Shown here: positions 1 to 9,709 of the stretch, piece by piece
Numbering within the stretch: the stretch's first letter is position 1
Layout: each line of letters begins with the position of its first letter
Assembly: GCA_052161625.1 (NCBI GenBank)
Contig: CP197412.1
Strand: one strand, 5' to 3'
DNA: 64,000 nucleotides
From: JBKCUI01 sp052161625
GTDB taxonomy: Bacteria; Planctomycetota; Planctomycetia; Pirellulales; Pirellulaceae
The notes under the pieces: generated by a model
Told to the model about the DNA's origin: nothing
The model's input: only the letters and a program-made list of their open reading frames with translations
Databases searched by the model: none
Made by a program: the position numbers and the translations under genes

Positions 1-1
1 A

Positions 2-2419
2 CTCAAGAAGCAGAAAGAACCCCTGGCTCTTCAGAAGCTAGCAGTTGCTCCGACGGAGATTTCTTTTGCCCAACCTGGCGAGAAGGTCCATATCCGCGCG
101 ATCGCGCATTGGAACGATGGAACCATCGAAGACGTCACCGGTCTATGCCGATTCTTTAGCAACGATACGGCCATTGCGCAAGTCGACGAGCAAGGGGTCC
201 TAGTTGCAGGAGATCGAGGTGACACCCACGTGGTGGTTTCCTACGACAACGCGGTTGTGCCCATCGCTGTCCTCCGCCCAGCAGGACCGACCGGCCAGCT
301 TACGGAGCAGATTGCAAAAGCAAAATCCGAGGTGGATCGGCTTGTTCTCCAGAAGCTGGACAAGCTCGGGATGGAGCCGTCTCCTGTCGCGGAGGATGCC
401 GAGTTCTTTCGCCGTGTCTCGCTCGATGTGGCTGGGACATTGCCCACTGCCGAGCAAGTCCGAGTGTTTCTGGCGAGCAACGACCCACAAAAGCGGGAAA
501 AAGCGATCGATGCACTGCTCGATTCGCCTGGATACGCAGCTCTATGGACGACGTTTCTTTGCGACCTAACCGGCAACAACGACGACCAACTCCGGAACTT
601 CACATTCATCCGCGAACTCCCTCCCCAGCATTGGTACCAATGGATCTATGCTCGCATTGCGAACAACACACCCTACGATGAGATTGTCGAAGGCATTGTT
701 ACTGCAGTCTCTCGCGAGCCAGGCGAGTCCTATCGCGAGTACTGCGAGGCGATGACGCGAATCGCCAACGACAAGACCGGGAAGGCATACGCGGAACGCT
801 CGGACATGATGTACTTCTGGGCTCGCAATAATCTCCGCACTGCCGAAGAGCGCGCTATTGCCTTCGCCTACGCATTCTGCGGTGTTCGGATCCAGTGCGC
901 TCAGTGTCACAAACATCCCTTCGATCAATGGTCCAAAAAGGATTTCGATCAATTCGAACGTCTCTTTGACGGTGTGGTCGCCAATCAAAACTCACTGACC
1001 GCGGAAGGCAAAAAGGAATTCGATACGATTGTGGAAGAGTTAGGGGTTTCCAAGTCCGCGAAGGGAAATGATCTCGCTCGCCAACTGCAAGAAAAGTTTC
1101 GTGGTGGGGCATTCGACAAGACTCTTCCTTTCCCAGAGCTGTTTGTCCAAGTCCGAAATGACAACCGCAACAAGGGAAACAATAAAGATAAGAATAAGAA
1201 GGGTAAACAAACACCAGCACCTGTGCCAACCGCGCGTTTACTAGGCGGGGACTTCGTCGATTTATCGAAAGTCAAAGATCCGAGAGAACCTCTCATGGCT
1301 TGGCTCCGTGATCGCAACAACCCCTACTTCGCGAAGGCCTTGGTCAATCGAGTTTGGGCTCACTATTTCCAGGCCGGGATCGTCAATCCTCCTGACGATT
1401 TGAATCTCGCGAATGCACCTAGCAACGAGGCGCTTTTACAGTACTTAGCCGATGGATTCGTCGAGAGCGGCTACAACCTCAAATGGCTGCATCGAACCAT
1501 TCTCAATACCGATACCTACCAACGCACCTGGCAAACAACCCCAACCAACGAAATGGATCGCCGCAATTTCTCGCACGCGTTGCTGAGAAGATTGCCAGCC
1601 GAAACCGCTTACGATGCGTTGAAGATCGCTCTTTCAAGCGATGAACAGGCCCTGTCGCTTTGCAATTTGGAAACCGATCGTGCGATGACCCTGGCAGGCG
1701 CCAGCGCTCAGACGCGAGGTCGACGCGCCGACCAATACGCCCTAAGCGTGTTCGGGCGATCGGTACGGGAAAGCAACTGCGATTGCGATCGCACCAGCGA
1801 TCCTAGCCTTTTGCAAACCGTCTTCATTCGAAACGACGCGGATGTGATCCGTGCCATGTTCGATCCCAAAACAAGCTGGCTTGCACAAGTCGCTCGCGAG
1901 TCGGAATGGAAAATGGTTTCGATAGACGGACGAACCGCCCCGGTGCGCGAAGCAACTGGCCGCGAAGCCACCATGAAGGGAATGGGAGACGGGGATCCCC
2001 TGCAGAAGTCGGTTGACGATCTAGACCGTCGCGCCCGTTCGCTTCGCACTCAAATCGAACGACTCCAAGACAAGGAGGGTGCTAAGGAAAAGATTCGGGA
2101 TTTGAAATCCCGCTTAGTGCTGACCGAGAAACGACTGGCGGCGCAGTCGGAACTCTTAACCAAATCGCAGGAAGAGGAGAGGCCAACTGACGCCAGCGCA
2201 GAGCAAAGCTCACTGCACGATTCCTGGAAAACAGCCGATTCGGAACGATTGAAGCAACGAATCGGCGAGGCCTATTTGCGAACTCTTTCACGACATCCCG
2301 AACTGACGGAGTTGAGTATTGCGTTCGAGGCGATCCAAAAAGCAGATTCCCCGGTTCAGGGCCTGAGCGATCTGCTCTGGGCATTGATCAACTCCAAAGA
2401 ATTCATCCTCAACCACTAA
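2..2419 (+). CDS. DUF1549/DUF1553 secreted protein with N-terminal Ig-like region (5' partial)
   Basis: The reading frame is open to the left edge, so the N-terminus and signal peptide lie outside the window; 805 residues are visible. The first ~80 residues resemble a bacterial Ig-like (Big2) repeat (IRAIAHWNDGTIEDVTG). DUF1549 follows, with its signature CAQCH-KHPFDQW at 896-925. A Lys/Asn-rich linker near 1160-1210 precedes DUF1553 (NPYFAKALVNRVWAHYF), and a charged coiled coil occupies about 2000-2200. Such proteins are planctomycete cell-surface or periplasmic proteins of unknown biochemistry, nearly always encoded next to a DUF1501 protein, as here (41 bp downstream). The CxxCH belongs to DUF1549 and is not proof of covalent heme. 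The family call is firm; the function is not known. Confidence 0.9.
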   Translation, partial: LKKQKEPLALQKLAVAPTEISFAQPGEKVHIRAIAHWNDGTIEDVTGLCRFFSNDTAIAQVDEQGVLVAGDRGDTHVVVSYDNAVVPIAVLRPAGPTGQLTEQIAKAKSEVDRLVLQKLDKLGMEPSPVAEDAEFFRRVSLDVAGTLPTAEQVRVFLASNDPQKREKAIDALLDSPGYAALWTTFLCDLTGNNDDQLRNFTFIRELPPQHWYQWIYARIANNTPYDEIVEGIVTAVSREPGESYREYCEAMTRIANDKTGKAYAERSDMMYFWARNNLRTAEERAIAFAYAFCGVRIQCAQCHKHPFDQWSKKDFDQFERLFDGVVANQNSLTAEGKKEFDTIVEELGVSKSAKGNDLARQLQEKFRGGAFDKTLPFPELFVQVRNDNRNKGNNKDKNKKGKQTPAPVPTARLLGGDFVDLSKVKDPREPLMAWLRDRNNPYFAKALVNRVWAHYFQAGIVNPPDDLNLANAPSNEALLQYLADGFVESGYNLKWLHRTILNTDTYQRTWQTTPTNEMDRRNFSHALLRRLPAETAYDALKIALSSDEQALSLCNLETDRAMTLAGASAQTRGRRADQYALSVFGRSVRESNCDCDRTSDPSLLQTVFIRNDADVIRAMFDPKTSWLAQVARESEWKMVSIDGRTAPVREATGREATMKGMGDGDPLQKSVDDLDRRARSLRTQIERLQDKEGAKEKIRDLKSRLVLTEKRLAAQSELLTKSQEEERPTDASAEQSSLHDSWKTADSERLKQRIGEAYLRTLSRHPELTELSIAFEAIQKADSPVQGLSDLLWALINSKEFILNH

Positions 2420-2460
2420 TACACTACGACATCCCATTTTGGAATCAAGGTAATCGCATT

Positions 2461-3765
2461 ATGTCATCCCATTCCTATTGCGACGGAATCGCACGCCGGG
2501 ACTTCATTCGAATCGGAGGGCTCTCCCTGGGAGGGCTAACTCTCACCAACTACCTGCAATGGGCCGAAGCGGGGAATGTGAAAGCTGGCCATGCCACGTC
2601 AGGGATTTTTATCGATCTGAATGGTGGCCCTTCTCACATCGATACCTTCGATCCGAAGCCAGATGCGCCCGAAGGAATTCGCGGGGATTTCAAAACGATC
2701 CCAACGAGTGTGCCAGGGATTCGTATCTCGGAGCATCTCCCAAAAATGGCAGCAGCGATGGACAAATACGCGATTTTGCGAGGAGTGTCCCACACGCTCG
2801 CGGCGCACCGTCTCGGGAGCGAGTACGTCAATACAGGGAGCCGACCCCTCTCGTCACTTGAATACCCTGGCTATGGTGCAGTCGTTTGTAAAGAACGCCC
2901 TGTCGACAAAGATCTCCCACCCTTCGTTGCAATCCCGAATGGCGGCCAGAGGCCGGGCTTCCTGGGAATTCAGTACGCGCCGTTGAATACGTCTGCCACC
3001 CCTCAGCAAAATCGGCCTTTCAATGTCCGCGGTATATCGCTTGGACAAGGGGTAACGGTAGAGCAACTGGATCGCCGCCAGAATTTATTGAAAGACCTCG
3101 ACACCAAATTTGGTGCGATGGAAAGCAAGGACCAGTTGCTCACCGGACTGAATCGCTTTAGCGAGAAGGCTTACTCGATGTTGACCAGCGAACGTGCACG
3201 ACTCGCATTCGATATTTCTAAGGAGTCGCCGAAGTTCGCGGAACAGTTTGGCGCCGATCCCTTCGAACAAAGCTGCTTGCTCGCCATTCGCCTGATCGAG
3301 TCGGGCGTTCGGTTCGTTTCGCTTTCCATCGGCGGTTGGGATAATCACACCGATATCTTCAATAACCTCAGCAAGAAACTCCTTCCCAAACTGGACGGCG
3401 GTGTGTCCGCGTTGCTAAACGGACTAGAACAAAAAGGGCTGCTCCACTCCACCGCTGTCATGGTCACGGGTGAATTTGGTCGTACTCCCAAGATCAATAC
3501 GCGAGCCACACTCGGTGGTCGCGACCACTACCCCCGGTGCATGTTCATGCTTATGGCGGGTGGTAATGTGAAGGGAGGGCAAGTGATCGGAGAAAGCGAT
3601 GACACCGGCGCGGGGCCTTTGCATGAAGGAATGAGGCCCGACGATGTCGCTGCGTCGTTCTACCACAATTTAGGTATCGATCACAAACAAGAATTCCAAA
3701 CCGACACCGGTCGCCCTATCACCTTGGTTCGGGACGGATCGGTTATCCCACAGTTGTTCTCCTAA
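2461..3765 (+). CDS. DUF1501 domain protein
   Basis: This 434-residue protein fills the usual family length. The N-terminus RRDFIRIGGLSLGGL looks like a twin-arginine export signal. DUF1501 belongs to the alkaline phosphatase/sulfatase-like fold and shows the expected blocks: FIDLNGGPSHIDTFDPKP near the N-terminus, GWDNHTD in the middle, and GEFGRTPKIN with GGRDHYP towards the end, which hold the presumed metal-binding Asp/His residues. It follows the DUF1549/DUF1553 gene by 41 bp in the same direction, the standard paired arrangement in planctomycetes. The substrate is unknown; the pair is often found near sulfatases and heme proteins, so a surface catabolic role is an inference only. Confidence 0.9.
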   Translation: MSSHSYCDGIARRDFIRIGGLSLGGLTLTNYLQWAEAGNVKAGHATSGIFIDLNGGPSHIDTFDPKPDAPEGIRGDFKTIPTSVPGIRISEHLPKMAAAMDKYAILRGVSHTLAAHRLGSEYVNTGSRPLSSLEYPGYGAVVCKERPVDKDLPPFVAIPNGGQRPGFLGIQYAPLNTSATPQQNRPFNVRGISLGQGVTVEQLDRRQNLLKDLDTKFGAMESKDQLLTGLNRFSEKAYSMLTSERARLAFDISKESPKFAEQFGADPFEQSCLLAIRLIESGVRFVSLSIGGWDNHTDIFNNLSKKLLPKLDGGVSALLNGLEQKGLLHSTAVMVTGEFGRTPKINTRATLGGRDHYPRCMFMLMAGGNVKGGQVIGESDDTGAGPLHEGMRPDDVAASFYHNLGIDHKQEFQTDTGRPITLVRDGSVIPQLFS

Positions 3766-3844
3766 GAACGCGTTGAATCAATACACGTCGAATTTCCACC
3801 CGAATACACGTTTCGTTTTCCTTTCCCTACTCTGAGGTTTTTCT

Positions 3845-4339
3845 ATGAAGTCCCTAGTACTTGCAGCATGCTCCTTGTTCGTTTTGGCACTCTCTCCCGT
3901 CGCGGCCTTCGCACAGGAAAAAGGTAAAAAGGCCGGACCTGCCCAACAAATGGTCAATCAGTTCATGAAGCAGTTGGAAAAAGCGGAGTTGACCGCTGAG
4001 CAATCGACCAAGGTCAAAGAGCTGATGATGAAAACGGCAAAAGACGTCGTCAAAATGCGGGCCGACGCAGAGATCACTCCCGAAATGATGAAGAAACGAA
4101 CGGACGCGGGCAAAGCGGCTCGCGAAGCAGGCAAGAAAGGAAAGGAAGTCCAAGAAGCGGTAAAAGCAGCCGTTGCACTGAGCGATGCACAAACCAAAGT
4201 CTTGGCAGACGCCGAAGCTGCCGTGGCTAAGACAAAGCTGGAGGTAGGCAAGCTCCTCAAGCCTGAGCAAATCGAGAAGCTCCCGCCAATGGTCCAAGGA
4301 AGCTTGAAGGAAAAAGCACCCAAGAAGGGAAAGAAGTAG
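3845..4339 (+). CDS. small secreted Lys/Ala-rich protein
   Basis: The 164-residue product starts with a clear Sec signal peptide (MKSLVLAACSLFVLALSP, then AAFA-Q as likely cleavage site). The mature part is helical, rich in Lys, Ala, Glu and Met, and ends in a basic tail (KEKAPKKGKK). A segment KAELTAEQSTKVKEL is reminiscent of the LTxxQ motif of Spy/CpxP-type periplasmic proteins, but I cannot establish homology. It lies 79 bp downstream of the DUF1501 gene and may be cotranscribed. Function unknown. Confidence 0.75.
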   Translation: MKSLVLAACSLFVLALSPVAAFAQEKGKKAGPAQQMVNQFMKQLEKAELTAEQSTKVKELMMKTAKDVVKMRADAEITPEMMKKRTDAGKAAREAGKKGKEVQEAVKAAVALSDAQTKVLADAEAAVAKTKLEVGKLLKPEQIEKLPPMVQGSLKEKAPKKGKK

Positions 4340-4471
4340 TTCCACTCGGAGCTGATTTCGCGAGATCGAAACGCGACACAGGACTCTGGTATCAAACCGG
4401 ATCTCGCTAGCCTCTGCTTTGTCATCGATCCAACGCCGCGCACGACTCGCTGTTCGAAGTGGCACCCCCGG

Positions 4472-4491
4472 GCTAGCGTACAATCGCTAGC
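4472..4491. other. perfect 7-bp inverted repeat around TACAAT
   Basis: GCTAGCG (4472-4478) and CGCTAGC (4485-4491) flank the hexamer TACAAT, about 95 bp upstream of the S9 peptidase start. TACAAT resembles a -10 box, so the palindrome could be an operator over a promoter. No convincing -35 box at proper spacing is visible. The 247-bp gap 4340-4586 otherwise holds nothing recognisable. Confidence 0.25.
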
Positions 4492-4586
4492 GGACGGGAA
4501 CCAAAGGATGCAAAACCGATCTCATCCAAGTAGACTAGGAACGCGCCTACGTTCCGAAACCGTTTCTAGGATGAGTATCGAATCCG

Positions 4587-7500
4587 ATGAGATCTTTGAT
4601 TTGTTCCACTTGGTTGATGGTCTTCTTGTCGGTTATGACCACGCCGGCATCCGTCATGGGGCAAGATTTTCAACCCGATTCCCCTCAAGAACGAGGGCGC
4701 GGAGGCCGCGACGGGGGTCGCGTCTACAAGCAGCGAGTTACCCCGAATTGGATCGGCAACTCGGATCGGTTTTGGTATCGAAACGATCTCCCTCAAGGTG
4801 AACGCGAGTTCATTTTGGTGGATCCACAGGCAGGAACGCGAACCTTCGCGTTTGATCATGGTGCGGTCGCCAAAGCCATGGGCGAAAATGCTACGCCGAA
4901 CAAACTGCCGATCGATCGACTGGAATTCAACGATGGCGATCGAACAATTCTCCTCATCGGCCCGTCGAACGGAAAGTCCTATCGATGGAACCCTGAGACG
5001 AACACGCTTGCTGATGCACCCCCTCCCGTTGCTCCGCCAGAAAGCACGAGAGGAAATGGACTCCGCCCCCGCGGTCGTGCAACCGGTCAGGACAGTTCGA
5101 TCACCTTTGACAATCGTTCCGAAGGCCCCGTTGAAATCTTTTGGGTCAGCGGTGACAACGAAAAGCAAAGCTACGGCAAGATCGAGAAAGGGGCGACTCG
5201 AGATCAACACACCTTTGGCGGACACCGTTGGCAAATTGTCAACGCAAAGGGAGACGTTCTTGGCGAGGTCGCCGCCGAGGATGAACCGATTCGCATCACG
5301 ATCGATGGTCGCCCGATTCCCGCCCGCCCACGCACAGGCTCTGGTCGGCCATCTCCTCGCGAAGCTCGATCTCGCGAATTCACTTCACCGGATGGCAAAT
5401 GGAAGGGGACGATCGAAAATCAAAACGTCGTCGTCGTGAATAACGATTCCGGGGAGCGAGTTACTCTAAGCGAAGATGGGAGCGAGCTAGAGACCTACGG
5501 CCAACTCCAATGGTCTCCAGACTCCAGCACGCTCATCGCATTTCGAGAAAAGAAAATCGAGAAGCTCCCCGTGCATTGGATACGATCTTCACCGCCCGGC
5601 GGCGGTCGAGCCCTATTGGAAACCCGTCCTTATAGCTTGCCCGGCGACCCATTTCCCACCTACGAGTTGAACCTCTTTCGCATTGTCGAGCGAAAGCAGA
5701 TTAAACCGATGGTCGATCGCTTTGAGCACGAATGGTTGAGGCCTCGCATTCGATTCACCCAAGATGGTGCATCATTTAGTTATGAACAAACGGATCGCGG
5801 GCACGGTCGGTTCCGGTTGATCGAAGTCAATGTGGTTGACGGTTCTATTCGCAATATCATCGACGAAAAGTCCGATACCTTCATTTGGACTGCCCACACG
5901 GAAAATCAACAATTGCAACCGGTACAGTGGCTGGAGAATGGTACCGAGTTGATATATGTCACCGAAAAGTACGGTTGGCGACAAGCCATCTTGGTCGATG
6001 CTCGAACCGGCGAAGAAAAAAGGAGATTGACTCCCGAAGGCATCGTGCTTCGAGGCATCGATTCGATCGACGAAAAGAATCGAAAACTTTGGTTTCAAGC
6101 CAGCGGGCGCGATGGGCAAGATCCGTACTTGATTCACTACGGATGCGTCTCCCTGGATGACGGAAAGCTCGTGTGGCTCACGGAGGGTAACGGGAACCAT
6201 TCCATTCAGTATTCACCGAGCAAGCAGTACGTTATTGACACCTACTCGCGCGTCGATCTAGCGCCGGTGAACGAACTCCGTCGTGTCTCCGACGGTGGCT
6301 TGGTATGCACGCTCGAAACCAGCGATATGACCGAGCTTGAGGCAAGTGGATGGAAGGCACCTGAGGTCTTCGCGGCGAAAGGACGAGATGGCAAGACCGA
6401 TATCTGGGGCATCATCTGCCGCCCTAAAAATTTCGATCCGAAGAAACGCTACCCCGTTATCGAAGATATCTATGCTGGCCCTCAAGGTTCCTTTGTTCCG
6501 AAAACATTCAGTCCTGCATTTCGGTACGAGTCTCTGACGCAGCTTGGGTTCATCGTTGTGAAAATCGATGGAATGGGAACAGCCAATCGCTCGAAAGCAT
6601 TTCATGATGTGTGCTGGAAGAACCTCAAGGATGGAGGATTCGAGGACCGTATCCTTTGGATGAAAGAGGCAGCGAAGTCGCGTCCGGAGATGGATCTCGA
6701 TCGAGTTGGTATCTACGGGACGTCCGCAGGAGGACAGAATGCGGCGGGTGCTGTGCTGTTCCATCCAGAGTTCTACAAAGTGGCTGTGGCCGCTTGCGGG
6801 TGCCACGACAATCGAATGGACAAAGCCTCGTGGAACGAGCAGTGGATGGGGTATCCGGTCGGTCCCCATTACGCCGAATGCTCGAACGTGGATAACGCCT
6901 TTCGTTTGCAGGGCAAACTCTTCCTGATCGTCGGCGAAATGGATACCAACGTTCCGCCCGAGTCGACGATGCGAGTCGCCGATGCCCTCATTCGTGCCAA
7001 CAAAGATTTCGATCTGCTCGTCGTCCCGAATGGTGGACACGGGATGGGAGGGGCTTATGGGCAACGGCGTATGCACGAATTCTTCGTGCGACACCTTCTC
7101 GAGAATTCACCCCCCGCATCCCCCTTGCAAACACTTTCTTCGCAATCGAAGGACCAAGTGGCCCCGGTTGCAACGACGAAGCCGCAAGAAAAGAAAGTGA
7201 CCAAGGCCTCGATTCCTGAAAATCGACCGGATGTCGAGAAGGAACTCCAGGTCAGCCTCCCCCCCAATTCTTTTTTTGAATTGGTACGTGAACGATATCG
7301 CGATAGAGCGAGGAGCTTTTACAAGAAGTATCTCGATGTCGATGGACTACCCGTTGTCGCCGCGGAAGAAGTCACGGACGAGGCTTTGCACCGAACACAC
7401 AACATCGTAAGCCATATGTTGGCTGGACGGCCCGATGTTTTGCAATCCATGCAACGCAATGGAATGTACCTCATCATCATTGGAAAAGAACAGCTCTACA

Positions 7501-8735
7501 CCGATATGCCCGAGTACAGCGATCATCCGAATCCAACATTTCAGAATGAACGCGTGCGCGGCACTGGCGGCAAGCCGACCAGCTTCGGCGAAGAGAACTT
7601 GATTGGTTTTGCGCTCGATCGATACGACGACGAGAGCATTGGCGTCCATGAGTTCTGTCATACGATCGACGGAGCGCTTCGGAGTATGGATCGAACTTGG
7701 AGCGATCGGCTGAAAGCTACCTATCAATCCGCCATTGACCAAGGTCTGTACAAGTATGCCTATGCGAGCACGAACCCAGGCGAATATTGGGCTGAGATCT
7801 GCCAAGCTTACTTCGATTGCAATCGCGTGAACAACTGGAACCACGGTCCGATCGGTACGCGCGAGCAACTGAAAACCTATGACCCAAAGGGTTATGATTT
7901 AGTTCGCGAAACGTTTCGACTCTCCGAGTCCCAAGACTGGCGGTACTCCTTCCCGCGAACCTTGCCTCAGATCGAGGCACCGCCGGCTAAACTCCCCATC
8001 GATGGCTACTACACAAAATTCTGTTGGGCCCGCGAGATGCCGGTCGTTGGCAGAAATGCTTCGGACAAAGCGATGCTGATCGCGAATGACATCGTTCGCA
8101 AAATGTTTGCCTATCGCCATGACGTGTTGAAGGCGCTCCTCGCTGCGGAGGTTCAAATCGTTGTGCTCGGGAAAGAAGAAACGTTGAGCCAGCTTCCCGA
8201 GGTTCAAAACGGGGTAGCGAAGGGAGTTTCGGTTGATCTGCTCTGCCGATTTCTCCCCTATAGCCCTGAGATCAAGCGGATCGTCGTGAGCGAAGAGAAT
8301 TTGTTCGCGTCGCGAGAGGCCGGATCTTCTGCGAATAGCCATCTGATGGAGTTGTTGGCAGATGCCGTCTACAAGATCGCCATCGACCGACCGCTGGATC
8401 CAGACTGGGAATCGCGACCGCGAGGAATATGGCAGCAGTACGAACTCCGACTGGAAAGATTCGACAATCGAATGCGTTCGACGCTCGAATCGCTTCACTC
8501 CAAGCACGTGCAACAGAAGAAGTGGCTTGGGACACAGGCTTGCCATGGCCCTCGCGAGCTATGGATCTATGGGGTGTTGGCGTATTTCCATGCCGTTGGC
8601 CAATCCCCTTGCCCAACCGATTCCAAGCAACAGATTAGAAGCCGCGAGGACCTGGCGGCATACGATCCAGAACTATATGCATTGATCGCCAAAGCGATGG
8701 CCTACGAAGAGCATGTCGACTGGCGATTCAGGTAG
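4587..8735 (+). CDS. secreted S9 (DPP IV-like) peptidase fused to a duplicated zincin-like domain
   Basis: This product has 1382 residues, about twice a normal S9 enzyme. A signal peptide (MRSLICSTWLMVFLSV...) is followed by a region with an EIFWVSGDNEK segment, a beta-propeller of the DPPIV N-terminal type (about 270-610) and an alpha/beta hydrolase domain. The hydrolase has the complete triad: Ser713 in GTSAGG, Asp786 in GEMDTN and His818 in NGGHGMGG. From about 911 the protein continues into two homologous modules (about 911-1140 and 1141-1382), each starting with a (F/Y)Y-K-(K/F) segment and a LPVV/MPVV block. The first has a zincin motif HEFCH (1021-1025) plus EYWAE as possible third ligand; the second has lost both. 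The chosen start gives the signal peptide. Overlaps the convergent methyltransferase gene by 34 bp. Confidence 0.88.
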   Translation: MRSLICSTWLMVFLSVMTTPASVMGQDFQPDSPQERGRGGRDGGRVYKQRVTPNWIGNSDRFWYRNDLPQGEREFILVDPQAGTRTFAFDHGAVAKAMGENATPNKLPIDRLEFNDGDRTILLIGPSNGKSYRWNPETNTLADAPPPVAPPESTRGNGLRPRGRATGQDSSITFDNRSEGPVEIFWVSGDNEKQSYGKIEKGATRDQHTFGGHRWQIVNAKGDVLGEVAAEDEPIRITIDGRPIPARPRTGSGRPSPREARSREFTSPDGKWKGTIENQNVVVVNNDSGERVTLSEDGSELETYGQLQWSPDSSTLIAFREKKIEKLPVHWIRSSPPGGGRALLETRPYSLPGDPFPTYELNLFRIVERKQIKPMVDRFEHEWLRPRIRFTQDGASFSYEQTDRGHGRFRLIEVNVVDGSIRNIIDEKSDTFIWTAHTENQQLQPVQWLENGTELIYVTEKYGWRQAILVDARTGEEKRRLTPEGIVLRGIDSIDEKNRKLWFQASGRDGQDPYLIHYGCVSLDDGKLVWLTEGNGNHSIQYSPSKQYVIDTYSRVDLAPVNELRRVSDGGLVCTLETSDMTELEASGWKAPEVFAAKGRDGKTDIWGIICRPKNFDPKKRYPVIEDIYAGPQGSFVPKTFSPAFRYESLTQLGFIVVKIDGMGTANRSKAFHDVCWKNLKDGGFEDRILWMKEAAKSRPEMDLDRVGIYGTSAGGQNAAGAVLFHPEFYKVAVAACGCHDNRMDKASWNEQWMGYPVGPHYAECSNVDNAFRLQGKLFLIVGEMDTNVPPESTMRVADALIRANKDFDLLVVPNGGHGMGGAYGQRRMHEFFVRHLLENSPPASPLQTLSSQSKDQVAPVATTKPQEKKVTKASIPENRPDVEKELQVSLPPNSFFELVRERYRDRARSFYKKYLDVDGLPVVAAEEVTDEALHRTHNIVSHMLAGRPDVLQSMQRNGMYLIIIGKEQLYTDMPEYSDHPNPTFQNERVRGTGGKPTSFGEENLIGFALDRYDDESIGVHEFCHTIDGALRSMDRTWSDRLKATYQSAIDQGLYKYAYASTNPGEYWAEICQAYFDCNRVNNWNHGPIGTREQLKTYDPKGYDLVRETFRLSESQDWRYSFPRTLPQIEAPPAKLPIDGYYTKFCWAREMPVVGRNASDKAMLIANDIVRKMFAYRHDVLKALLAAEVQIVVLGKEETLSQLPEVQNGVAKGVSVDLLCRFLPYSPEIKRIVVSEENLFASREAGSSANSHLMELLADAVYKIAIDRPLDPDWESRPRGIWQQYELRLERFDNRMRSTLESLHSKHVQQKKWLGTQACHGPRELWIYGVLAYFHAVGQSPCPTDSKQQIRSREDLAAYDPELYALIAKAMAYEEHVDWRFR

Positions 8736-9709
8736 TCACTTTCGCACATTCGATCGTCTTGCTGGGTCACGGGTAGATAGTCTATCCGAATCGAATGATG
8801 CAGACTCTCGATGGGATCACCAAATCGATAGGAGAATTCCACATCGATTTCTTGCCCAGCCAGAACCGGTGAAGGCTCATGGAGAGGAAGGATGAGGAAT
8901 TGGTTGGACCATGTGGGTGAGTCGCCACGGCTTTCGACCGAAAGGAAGTTTTGGGTGACAAAGCGAAGTGCTGACACAAACCCGCTAGCCGAAACACGTA
9001 ACCTGCCGCGCCATCGAACGGTATCGGGGATCGGCTCGTCGTAGAAAATATGTGCGTAGTCGACGAGTGGGCTTAACTCAATCAAGCCATCGTTGGCAGT
9101 CTTATCGGGGGCTTGAAAGATCGGCAATGGAGCGTAGTAGCCGTCGAAGTCGAAGGGATGGTGGATCATCTGAACCATCAATCTTGACGCCTCAGGCATG
9201 AAGCGAGGTAGTTCTTCGTTCCAATGGCGCAAGTAGTTTTCTTTGAAGGCCTCCAAGACACTTGTCTGTTTTTCGCGAAGCAAAGCGACATGGAGCATCT
9301 CGCATACCACAACGTCGACAGGCTGCGAGGGGATAAACTCGGTCGCATCCCCCTCCACCACTGTGACTTGCTGATCCAAGCCGTTTGCCTGCAAGGTACG
9401 ACGAGCGAACGACACCAATTCAGGATTCCGTTCGACGCAGGTCACCGTCGCACCGCAACGGGCAGCAAAACTGGAGAGAATTCCTGTACCACCACCAAGC
9501 TCCAGCACGTGCATCCCAGGTCGGACATGCAATTCCAACGCGCGGCGAAAGCCTTCCAAACGTTGCTTATCCTGCAGCATTTGAAAATGGTAGTGCAACG
9601 GTATGTATTGGCCCAAAACGCTTTGTTCCGCATTCTGATTCGTTTCGAACACGCAAGCTGCACGGATTTCAGCGTCGAGCATACTGGCAGAGGAGACTGG
9701 AGTGGCCAC
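8702..9709 (-). CDS. class I SAM-dependent methyltransferase, PRMT-like
   Basis: The 335-residue protein has the Rossmann motif I HVLELGGGTGILSS, an acidic motif II region (VTCVERNPELV) and a post-II segment DVVVCEMLH, where Glu-Met-Leu resembles the double-E loop of protein arginine methyltransferases. The N-terminal HYHFQMLQDKQRLEGFRRAL also follows the PRMT pattern (Y...H..ML.D..R...Y..A), and the C-terminal half is beta-rich as in PRMT barrels. It could instead methylate a small molecule. An internal Met a few residues in (SSASMLD) is an alternative start. Its 3' end overlaps the convergent S9 gene by 34 bp. No operon partner is certain. Confidence 0.75.
   Translation of the reverse strand: MATPVSSASMLDAEIRAACVFETNQNAEQSVLGQYIPLHYHFQMLQDKQRLEGFRRALELHVRPGMHVLELGGGTGILSSFAARCGATVTCVERNPELVSFARRTLQANGLDQQVTVVEGDATEFIPSQPVDVVVCEMLHVALLREKQTSVLEAFKENYLRHWNEELPRFMPEASRLMVQMIHHPFDFDGYYAPLPIFQAPDKTANDGLIELSPLVDYAHIFYDEPIPDTVRWRGRLRVSASGFVSALRFVTQNFLSVESRGDSPTWSNQFLILPLHEPSPVLAGQEIDVEFSYRFGDPIESLHHSIRIDYLPVTQQDDRMCESDYLNRQSTCSS

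Noticed and set aside
896..910. CxxCH as a covalent heme site in the first DUF1549 protein
   Set aside because: CAQCH followed by KHPFD is the conserved DUF1549 signature and is not evidence for cytochrome c. A separate cytochrome domain is visible only in the gene at 24741-28229.
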